A stretch of 6,001 nucleotides of DNA from Oscillospiraceae bacterium (GTDB taxonomy: Bacteria; Bacillota; Clostridia; Oscillospirales; Ruminococcaceae). The stretch is from positions 1 to 6,001 of the forward strand of contig CAAFQL010000392.1 of the NCBI GenBank assembly GCA_900765125.1. The letters run 5' to 3'. Each line of letters opens with the position of its first letter. Within the stretch, counting starts at the first letter, position 1. The notes beneath the pieces were generated by a model. The model saw nothing but the letters and a program-made list of their open reading frames with translations. It had not been told where the DNA came from and did not search any database. Made by a program: the position numbers and the translations under genes. Shown here in pieces: positions 1 to 5,340 of the stretch.

Positions 1-218
1 CAAAGAAAGCACTGAGAGCTTTAGAGGTCGTGCCCGAGAACAGACTGGTTTTAGAAACTGATTGTCCGTATATGGCACCTGTACCATACAGAGGAAAACG
101 CTGTGACAGCAGCATGATAGTTCATACGGCACAGGCAGCTGCAAATGTTCTCGGTAAAACTACAGAGAAAATATTAGAGCAGACATTTGAAAACGGATGT
201 AAACTCTATAATTTATAA
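1..218 (+). CDS. tatD: TatD family metal-dependent DNase, C-terminal fragment (5' end outside window)
   Basis: This reading frame is open from the first base, with the first whole codon at 3-5, and ends at TAA 216-218, so 71 C-terminal residues are visible. The GTG at 30 is an internal valine codon (context LEVVPENRLVLETD), not a start. The stretch LVLETDCPYMAPVPYRGKR is the conserved C-terminal block of the TatD/YcfH amidohydrolase family. Its Asp in ETD is one of the metal ligands of the TIM-barrel active site. The tail, with its AANVLGKTTEKI and QTFENGCKLYNL segments, matches the family's final helices, including the usual T-x-x-N near the end. TatD enzymes are cytoplasmic Mg2+-dependent 3'-5' exonucleases or DNases linked to DNA repair and degradation. 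The rest of the barrel lies upstream of the window, so its other metal ligands cannot be checked. The antiporter gene follows closely and is probably co-transcribed. Confidence 0.9.
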   Translation, partial: KKALRALEVVPENRLVLETDCPYMAPVPYRGKRCDSSMIVHTAQAAANVLGKTTEKILEQTFENGCKLYNL

Positions 219-222
219 TGAA

Positions 223-229
223 AGAGGAA
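223..229 (+). promoter_or_regulatory. Ribosome binding site that decides the antiporter start
   Basis: AGAGGAA lies 6 nt before ATG 236. The earlier in-frame ATG at 218 overlaps the tatD stop by one base. It has no purine-rich Shine-Dalgarno sequence before it (upstream is AAACTCTATAATTTATA), so 236 is the better start. Confidence 0.6.
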
Positions 230-235
230 ATTGAC

Positions 236-1225
236 ATGATGATTCTTTATATGCTTCTTGCAGTTTTAGGGCTTGTTGTGAGCTTTGTGCTTCTTGTAAA
301 GGGAGCAGATTATTTTGTAGATGGCTGTGTATCTATTGCAAAGCTTCTGCGTGTTCCAAGTCTTATCATAGGGCTTACTATTGTTGCTATGGGAACCAGT
401 GCGCCTGAGGCTGCGGTAAGTATTTCCGGTGCCATAACAGACCCGACAAATGCAGGTATCACACTGGGAAATCTGCTTGGATCAAATCTTCTGAACATTC
501 TTATAATACTTGGAATTTCTGCGGTTATCGTTCCTATGAGTGTGGACAAGTCTCTTTTGAAGAAGGATTTTCCGCTGCTTTTAGGTTCAGCAGTAATTGT
601 ACCGCTGCTCTTTTGGGTATCCGGATTTAAGGGAACACGCTTGGGCGGTGTTATTATTCTTGCATTTTTTGCAGTATTCATGATATGGACTATAATGAAC
701 GCACTTTCAAGCCGAAAGAATTCAAAAGTTATTGACAGTGGAAATGATGAATTTTCAGCTGATGAAGCTCCCATGTCAAATTTAAAGAGTATCCTCTATG
801 CAGTCTGCGGACTTGCGGTAGTTATAGGCGGAGGACAGCTTGCTGTTTTTTGTGCAAAGTATATAGCACGTGGAATGGGAATAAGTGAATCCCTTATAGG
901 ACTTACAGTAGTAGCGCTTGGAACATCACTGCCTGAGCTTATAACATCTGTTGTGGCAGCGAGAAAGGGCAATAGTGACCTTGCGCTTGGCAATATAATC
1001 GGATCGAATCTTTTCAATGTGCTTATGGTACTGGGACTGACCATGATTATATCACCGTTCGCAGTTACGATGAATAATATCATTGATGCACTTGCGGTAC
1101 TTGCTGTTTCGATACTTTGTTATGCTTTTGCAGCAACGAAGAAGATCGGCAGGGTAAAGGGAATAGTATTCCTGCTTTGTTATGCAGTGTATCTGACGTA
1201 TATTATTATAAGAGATTTTGCATAA
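236..1225 (+). CDS. yrbG: Calcium/sodium antiporter (CaCA family, YrbG-like)
   Basis: Integral membrane cation exchanger that probably exports Ca2+ using an inward Na+ (or H+) gradient. The 329-residue protein shows the internal duplication of the CaCA superfamily, with two alpha repeats. Repeat 1 has GTSAPE at about residues 53-58 and GNLLGSNLLN at 78-87; repeat 2 has GTSLPE at 229-234 and GNIIGSNLFN at 252-261. The acidic residues of the two GTSxPE motifs (E58, E234) and the following GNxxGSN elements form the ion-binding core in known structures. Hydrophobic segments fit the usual ten-helix fold. A hydrophilic, partly acidic linker at about 157-180 joins the two halves, and its short length resembles prokaryotic NCX proteins rather than eukaryotic exchangers with a large regulatory loop. 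ATG 236 is chosen for its Shine-Dalgarno sequence; starting at 218 would add six residues (MKEEID). The gene follows tatD and ends before a convergent terminator. Ion selectivity cannot be settled from sequence. Confidence 0.9.
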   Translation: MMILYMLLAVLGLVVSFVLLVKGADYFVDGCVSIAKLLRVPSLIIGLTIVAMGTSAPEAAVSISGAITDPTNAGITLGNLLGSNLLNILIILGISAVIVPMSVDKSLLKKDFPLLLGSAVIVPLLFWVSGFKGTRLGGVIILAFFAVFMIWTIMNALSSRKNSKVIDSGNDEFSADEAPMSNLKSILYAVCGLAVVIGGGQLAVFCAKYIARGMGISESLIGLTVVALGTSLPELITSVVAARKGNSDLALGNIIGSNLFNVLMVLGLTMIISPFAVTMNNIIDALAVLAVSILCYAFAATKKIGRVKGIVFLLCYAVYLTYIIIRDFA

Positions 1226-1226
1226 G

Positions 1227-1280
1227 AAAAAAATTTGGGTGCAGCTGTTTTTCAAAAATAGCTGCACCTAAAAACTTTTA
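1227..1280. terminator. Bidirectional rho-independent terminator between convergent genes
   Basis: GGTGCAGCT (1238-1246) and AGCTGCACC (1260-1268) form a perfect 9-bp stem. Read on the + strand, the stem extends to 1234-1272 through two G-U pairs and flanking A-T pairs, with a 3-nt loop, and is followed by AACTTTTATTTAT. Read on the - strand, the two G-U positions become C-A mismatches, but the GC-rich core remains and is followed by CAAA and an uninterrupted T7 (1233-1227). It therefore serves luxS and its operon well, and probably the antiporter too. It fills the 52-bp gap between the two stop codons. Confidence 0.85.
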
Positions 1281-1739
1281 TTTATCGTACATCATGCTGT
1301 CTGCTGTGACGTTTTTCAGTACCTCACAGTACTCTCTTGCGTCAGCCTTAGCGGCTTCAAGATCGTGTTCCAGATAGTTTCCGCATTCATGCTTTTTGCT
1401 GCCCGGAATTTCACCCTCAAAAGATGCTGTAAATTCAAACGCATCACGGAGCAGCTCTATCAGTTCTTCCTTCGACACACTATCACGCATTATCAGATAA
1501 AAGCCGGTTCTGCATCCCATAGGACCTGCATAAATAACATTATCGGAATATTTTGAATTTCTCACATATGTTGCAAATAGGTGCTCTATTGTATGGATGG
1601 ATTTCGGTGAAATATAGCTGCCTGCATTAGGCTTTTTCATTCTCAGGTCATATGTTACTGCATCTCCATCTGTACGTGATACGTAAACTCCCGGTTCTAA
1701 TTTGTCGTGGTCTACTGTAAAGCTTGCTATCATTTTCAT
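1278..1739 (-). CDS. luxS: S-ribosylhomocysteine lyase LuxS (AI-2 synthase)
   Basis: Cytoplasmic metalloenzyme that cleaves S-ribosylhomocysteine to homocysteine and DPD, the precursor of autoinducer-2, in the activated methyl cycle. The 153-residue length fits the family. All key residues are present: the HTIEH metal motif at 49-53 (H49 and H53 as ligands, E52 as catalytic base), the active-site cysteine C76 in GPMGCRTGFY, and the third metal ligand C119 in HECGNY. The N-terminal stretch with SFTVDHDKLEPGVYVS is also typical. ATG 1739 has AGGAGA (1753-1748) 8 nt upstream; a second in-frame ATG two codons later is less well spaced. The start lies 15 bp after the lipoprotein stop, and no promoter or riboswitch fits in that gap, so luxS appears to be the last gene of an htrA-lipoprotein-luxS transcript. 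The MTA/SAH nucleosidase (pfs/mtnN) that supplies its substrate is not in this window. Confidence 0.97.
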   Translation of the reverse strand: MKMIASFTVDHDKLEPGVYVSRTDGDAVTYDLRMKKPNAGSYISPKSIHTIEHLFATYVRNSKYSDNVIYAGPMGCRTGFYLIMRDSVSKEELIELLRDAFEFTASFEGEIPGSKKHECGNYLEHDLEAAKADAREYCEVLKNVTADSMMYDK

Positions 1740-1754
1740 AATAATAATCTCCTT

Positions 1755-2117
1755 TTATTCGATCCAGCCCATTGATTTAAGATCTTCAATAACATTTTGG
1801 TCAATGTCTGTTATTTCACCGTTTTCTTTAAGTTTAGCACTGTAAATAGTTCCGATCTGTGCAGGATACGTTTCAGCAATATCTCCGTCAAACTCTATTT
1901 CTATAAGGTCGCCGTCTGTGAATCCTGCAAACATTTCTTTGTTATCTGAATACATTGTGCATGGACCTTGATTTTCTATGATGATAAGTGCTGTGTCAAC
2001 GTTACTTTGAAGAAATCTGCCCTCTGTGAAGAAAGTTTTTTCTGTTGAAATCTCGTCATCTTTTCCACAGCCTGAGAGAAGTAGTGCAAAGCATAAAATT
2101 GGTATAAGACGTTTCAT
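1755..2117 (-). CDS. Small secreted lipoprotein of unknown function
   Basis: A 120-residue protein with a clear lipoprotein signal: positive N-terminus (MKR), hydrophobic core PILCFALLL, and lipobox LSGC with the lipidated cysteine at residue 17. The mature part would be about 104 residues, acidic (starting GKDDE), anchored to the outer face of the membrane. I do not recognise a definite family. The central pattern DGDLIEIEFDGDIAETYPAQI recalls a small beta-barrel-like motif, with ESYPAQI-type endings, seen in DUF3221-like lipoproteins of Firmicutes; that is a weak resemblance from memory. ATG 2117 is preceded by AAGGAGT (2130-2124) at 6 nt, which overlaps the htrA stop codon. The gene sits 11 bp after htrA and 15 bp before luxS, so co-transcription is very likely. 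Its position beside an extracytoplasmic protease suggests, but does not prove, an envelope role. Confidence 0.85.
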   Translation of the reverse strand: MKRLIPILCFALLLSGCGKDDEISTEKTFFTEGRFLQSNVDTALIIIENQGPCTMYSDNKEMFAGFTDGDLIEIEFDGDIAETYPAQIGTIYSAKLKENGEITDIDQNVIEDLKSMGWIE

Positions 2118-2128
2118 AGACTGACTCC

Positions 2129-3751
2129 TTAAAAATCGCCGGAGGTATCTTCCATAAGCTTAAATTTAATGGTGAAATCCTTGTGTTTCAGATCATCTTT
2201 TGTGTCACCGAATGTGTATCTTCTGCACTGAGCAGTCAACACATCATCTGCCTTGAAGTCTTTGATGATCTCCTGAAGCTGATCGTAGTTATCAACCTTT
2301 TTGCCATTTACAGAAAGAATTATATCATTTACATCAAGCTCAGTATTTGCAATGTCGCAATCAGGGCTTATATCTGTTATCCAGATACCTTCCTTGCATG
2401 GTGATTCAGTGAGGTTGAAGTTAGCTGCAAACTCTTCCTGAATAGTTGGTTCTGTCATCGATGCAAAGGTAATACCTATGCGTACTCTTCCGCTTACGTA
2501 GCCTTGAGTCATGATTTCTTCTGCAATCGGCAGAGCTTGGTCAATTGATATTGCAAATCCAAGACCCTCGTATGTTCCACCAAAATAAGCGTTCGCATAT
2601 TTTGAAGAGGTAACACCTACTACCTGACCGTACATATTTATCAGTGCACCGCCGGAATTGCCGGGACTGATAGCAGCGTCAGTTTGAATGCAGTCCATGT
2701 AAAAGCCTGTAGAACCGCTGCGTATCTGTCTGCCAAGAGCGGACACTATGCCCTTTGTAACAGAACCTTTAAGACCAGCCGGATTTCCTATAGCAACAAC
2801 TTCTTCGCCTACGCTGAGTTCGCTTGCATAACCGATCACTGCCGGTTTGAGATCGTCTGATTCTGTGTGAAGAATAGCCAGATCGGATTTACTGTCATAT
2901 CCCACTACGTCAGCAGGTAAGGTTTCATCGCTGTCATAGAGCGTTACAGTTATTTTATCATATCCGTTTACAACGTGGGCATTTGTGAGAATATAGCCGG
3001 TTTCTGTAAGGATTATTCCTGAACCAGTGCTGCCTCCTGAACTTGTTGATGATGCCTGTATCTGTACAATTGACGGGCTTACCATATCAGCGATTTCCTT
3101 CACCGTATAACGGTCTCCGTCTGTATTATCGCTGTATTCGTCATATGAAGAAGGTTTTCCCTCACGGTATATTACAGGACTATCTTTTTCATCTGTGTCA
3201 TAGCTTGATGGCGTATCGTAATCCGGGGTATAAAATCTGAAAAGTACAACATCACTTACTATGCAGTACACAAATATAAGAGCAGTGAGTATAATACCTA
3301 TTCTGAGAAGCCATGCGATCTTTTTCTGACCGGCTGTCAGCGGTAGCGAAGAACCTTTTTTCTTAATAGGTGCCGATTCTGGTACAGGAGACTGATAGTA
3401 TTGCTGGTATTGTTGTTGGTATTGTTGATATTGTCCTTGCTGCTGAGGATATTGCTGATACTGCATTTGCTGCTGTCTGAACTGCTCATATGGGTTAGTT
3501 GGTGCGGATTGGTTCTGTGCATTCTGATAATTGGGATATTCCTGCGGAACACTGTCCGTATCTGTGTTGTCTGTAAACTGTTTCTGAACCTCTTGAGCAG
3601 AACTATCCGTATTAGAAACAAATTCATCATTTGGAATATTATTGTTCTCTGTGCAAATGACAGACTCGTTTTCCGAAGGAATGTTTTCTTCGTCAGGGAT
3701 AATGCTGCCGCTTTGCATATCGGGATCTTCATGTATAATATTTTTGTCCAT
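2129..3751 (-). CDS. htrA: Membrane-anchored HtrA/DegP-type trypsin-like serine protease with one PDZ domain
   Basis: Envelope quality-control protease, 540 residues. Layout: residues 1-88 acidic and polar (rich in Asp, Glu, Asn, Ser); 89-121 rich in Gln and Tyr; a basic patch KKKG then GQKK before a single membrane helix at about 146-171, predicting an N-in, C-out topology; an acidic Tyr/Asp/Ser linker at 174-213; an S1C trypsin fold at about 218-410; a PDZ domain at about 423-515. The catalytic triad is complete: H259 in TNAHV, D290 in SDLAIL, and S366 in SPGNSGGAL. The PDZ part has the IGITF entry strand and VNDIILSVNGKKV. ATG 3751 follows TAAGGAGA (3770-3763), with an 11-nt gap from its AGGAGA core, slightly long. 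The gene heads a tight group with the lipoprotein and luxS and follows a two-component system, as in CssRS or CiaRH neighbourhoods. The low-complexity cytoplasmic tail is much longer than in well-known Bacillus HtrA proteins. Protease or chaperone activity is inferred from the family. Confidence 0.95.
   Translation of the reverse strand: MDKNIIHEDPDMQSGSIIPDEENIPSENESVICTENNNIPNDEFVSNTDSSAQEVQKQFTDNTDTDSVPQEYPNYQNAQNQSAPTNPYEQFRQQQMQYQQYPQQQGQYQQYQQQYQQYYQSPVPESAPIKKKGSSLPLTAGQKKIAWLLRIGIILTALIFVYCIVSDVVLFRFYTPDYDTPSSYDTDEKDSPVIYREGKPSSYDEYSDNTDGDRYTVKEIADMVSPSIVQIQASSTSSGGSTGSGIILTETGYILTNAHVVNGYDKITVTLYDSDETLPADVVGYDSKSDLAILHTESDDLKPAVIGYASELSVGEEVVAIGNPAGLKGSVTKGIVSALGRQIRSGSTGFYMDCIQTDAAISPGNSGGALINMYGQVVGVTSSKYANAYFGGTYEGLGFAISIDQALPIAEEIMTQGYVSGRVRIGITFASMTEPTIQEEFAANFNLTESPCKEGIWITDISPDCDIANTELDVNDIILSVNGKKVDNYDQLQEIIKDFKADDVLTAQCRRYTFGDTKDDLKHKDFTIKFKLMEDTSGDF
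3392..3487 (-). repeat. Low-complexity Gln/Tyr-coding tract inside htrA
   Basis: On the - strand this stretch is a run of CAA/CAG and TAC/TAT codons giving irregular units such as QQQ, YQQ and QYQQ over residues 89-120 of the HtrA protein. The unit is degenerate (mixed 3-, 6- and 9-nt periods) and not a perfect microsatellite. Mixed CAA and CAG use suggests the protein composition is maintained, not recent slippage alone. Length variation between strains would be expected here. Confidence 0.8.
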
Positions 3752-3777
3752 AGTTAAAAGAATCTCCTTATAATATC

Positions 3778-3821
3778 AAAAAGGCGAAACACAAGCAGAC
3801 ATTGCCCCCATGCGCTTCGCC
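3778..3821 (-). terminator. Terminator-like hairpin between kinase and htrA
   Basis: On the - strand GGCGAAGCGCA (3821-3811) can pair with TGTGTTTCGCC (3793-3783), giving an 11-bp stem with two G-U pairs. An inner GGCA/TGCT helix is possible, and TTTTT (3782-3778) follows at once. Pairing is worse on the + strand, where the G-U pairs become A-C mismatches and no T-run follows, so it acts in the direction of the kinase and htrA. It ends only about 7 nt before the htrA Shine-Dalgarno sequence. It may be a full terminator after the kinase or a partial one that lowers downstream expression. Confidence 0.65.
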
Positions 3822-3823
3822 AT

Positions 3824-3841
3824 TAAGTCATTTTAGTCATT
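3824..3841 (-). repeat. Two tandem 9-bp direct repeats at the kinase stop codon
   Basis: On the - strand AATGACTAA (3841-3833) is followed directly by AATGACTTA (3832-3824), identical at 8 of 9 positions. The first copy encodes the last two residues and the stop of the kinase; the second lies just before the hairpin. This may be a small duplication or part of a regulator site; nothing further supports either. Confidence 0.45.
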
Positions 3842-5338
3842 AGTTTCGGGCTTTTTAGGGAAAGATACCGAAAACTCTGTGAAAACATTCTCTTCACTGC
3901 TTACGCTTATCTGTGCATCGTGAAGACGAAGGATTTTCTTGATAATATCAAGACCCAAACCTAAGCCTGTTTTATCCTGGCTTCTAGAGAAGTCTGACTT
4001 ATAAAACCTTCCAAATATCTTCGGAAGCTCGTCTTTAGGTATTCCAGGACCTGTATTGCGTATAGCAAATACAGAAGCATCCTTTGTCTCTTCCATACGT
4101 ACAGAAATGGTACCGCCTGTATTGACAAATTTCACTGCATTTTCTGTAAGATTATACACTACCTGACCGATAAGCCCATTGTCTCCGTAAACATAAACGG
4201 TATCGCAGTCAAGCCCCTCAACTGTGATGTTACGTTTTTCAAGACGGTTTTCAAACATAAGAAGTGTTTTGAAAACAAGGTCATTTATAGGAAAAAGCTC
4301 ACGATTTATCTGGATAGTACCGTTGTCATACTTTGTAAGATTCAGCATTGATGAAACCAGTATTTTCAGACGCTGCATTTCCTGAGAAACTATGTAAAGG
4401 TATTCAGTACGTTTCTCTTTTGGAACAGTACCGTCAAGTATACCGTTTACATAGCCGCTTATGATCGTCATAGGCGTCCTTAATTCGTGAGATACATTTG
4501 AGATAAACTGGGACTGCTGTTCGCCGGAAGTTTTAAGATTGCTAACGATTTGGTTTATCACACTTGCATTTTCACGGTAGTAAGAATCGTCGAATTTATC
4601 TAGATCCAGCAGTTTGGAATAATCTCCCTGTGCATATCTTCGGATAGCACTGCTGAAAGTGATCTGTGGATCTATATGATGCCGCATAGTAAATTTGTAT
4701 ATAAATATACTAAACAGCACCGTGAATATAATTACAACGATACAACCTACGAATAATATAGTACGAATATAGCTTTCGACCTTGTTGGTGTATGAGTTCG
4801 TGAATAGGAAGTATTCCGATTCAGAACCATCTGATTCTTCAACAAAGAAATGTACACCATGAGTTATAGCAGGTCTTTTATCCTTTGGATTAAAGGCAGC
4901 GTGTATATCATCATATACAGGTTTTGAACTGTTCCTTATATCCTTGATGACAGAATACGGAACGGAAACTTCGGATACGGATGTGCCCGAATTTTCTGAG
5001 CATACCAGACACCTGTTATCACTGTCAAAGATATATATGGATATATTCATGACGTTCCCGAAATTGTCAACATAATTCTGTACAAACTCATCCGACAGAA
5101 TCTCTTTGGAATGTTTGGGATCTTCAATAGAGTGCGTACTGACATGATTTTCCACTAACTCAGCAACAGTCAGCGTGTTTGAAGAGATCTTTTCGTAGAT
5201 TGATTCACGGAAAAGGCTTATGCCTGTCAAGCTCGTAGTTAAAGCAACAATGATCATTGCAACAAATTGTATTGAAAGTATTCTGGAAATAATTAACCTG
5301 CGGTGCTTGAGTAGCACAGAATGACTTGAATCAGCCAT
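3833..5338 (-). CDS. Membrane sensor histidine kinase (HAMP-HisKA-HATPase)
   Basis: Sensor of a two-component system, 501 residues. A first membrane helix lies at about 21-43, an extracytoplasmic sensor region of about 145 residues at 44-190, and a second helix at about 192-216. A HAMP-like linker follows to about 270, then a HisKA dimerisation domain with the phospho-accepting H284 in the H-box SHELRTPM. E285 and T288 fit the ExxT phosphatase motif, so the kinase may also dephosphorylate its partner. The ATP-binding domain shows the N-box LTENAVKF (N400), the G1 box NTGPGIP (428-434), the F-box IFGRFYKSD (441-449) and the G2 box GLGLGL (458-463). The sensor region has a CxxC pair (C110, C113) and no domain I can name. 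It starts 2 bp after the regulator stop without a strong ribosome binding site, so translation is probably coupled. Its signal is unknown; the htrA neighbour points towards envelope or secretion stress, by analogy with CssS. Confidence 0.95.
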   Translation of the reverse strand: MADSSHSVLLKHRRLIISRILSIQFVAMIIVALTTSLTGISLFRESIYEKISSNTLTVAELVENHVSTHSIEDPKHSKEILSDEFVQNYVDNFGNVMNISIYIFDSDNRCLVCSENSGTSVSEVSVPYSVIKDIRNSSKPVYDDIHAAFNPKDKRPAITHGVHFFVEESDGSESEYFLFTNSYTNKVESYIRTILFVGCIVVIIFTVLFSIFIYKFTMRHHIDPQITFSSAIRRYAQGDYSKLLDLDKFDDSYYRENASVINQIVSNLKTSGEQQSQFISNVSHELRTPMTIISGYVNGILDGTVPKEKRTEYLYIVSQEMQRLKILVSSMLNLTKYDNGTIQINRELFPINDLVFKTLLMFENRLEKRNITVEGLDCDTVYVYGDNGLIGQVVYNLTENAVKFVNTGGTISVRMEETKDASVFAIRNTGPGIPKDELPKIFGRFYKSDFSRSQDKTGLGLGLDIIKKILRLHDAQISVSSEENVFTEFSVSFPKKPETND

Positions 5339-5340
5339 TT

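Noticed and set aside
30..218. Complete 62-residue small protein starting with GTG at 30
   Set aside because: The frame is open to the window edge and encodes the conserved TatD C-terminal block, so GTG 30 is an internal valine codon.
310..1083. Two - strand open frames opposite the antiporter (154 and 95 codons)
   Set aside because: Antisense to a gene with clear CaCA motifs; their sequences are low-complexity Ser/Ile/Pro-rich and resemble no family.
1117..1377. + strand open frame crossing the antiporter end, the terminator and the luxS 3' end
   Set aside because: It runs through the terminator hairpin and across two genes with unmistakable family assignments.
1740..1754. SAM-type riboswitch or separate promoter for luxS
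   Set aside because: Only 15 bp separate the lipoprotein stop from the luxS start, and they are taken up by the ribosome binding site.
3337..3732. 131-codon - strand open frame overlapping htrA in another frame
   Set aside because: Out-of-frame shadow of the low-complexity htrA 5' region; htrA itself has full family support through this stretch.
3401..3757. 118-codon + strand open frame, very Leu/Ile-rich, opposite the start of htrA
   Set aside because: It is the antisense reading of the Gln/Tyr and Asn/Asp codons of htrA, which gives Leu/Val/Ile runs automatically. It has no convincing ribosome binding site.
3763..3782. TATTAT at 3775-3770 (- strand) as a -10 box for htrA
   Set aside because: A start 6-7 nt downstream would fall at about 3763, leaving the htrA Shine-Dalgarno sequence untranscribed; no good -35 lies 16-18 bp upstream either.
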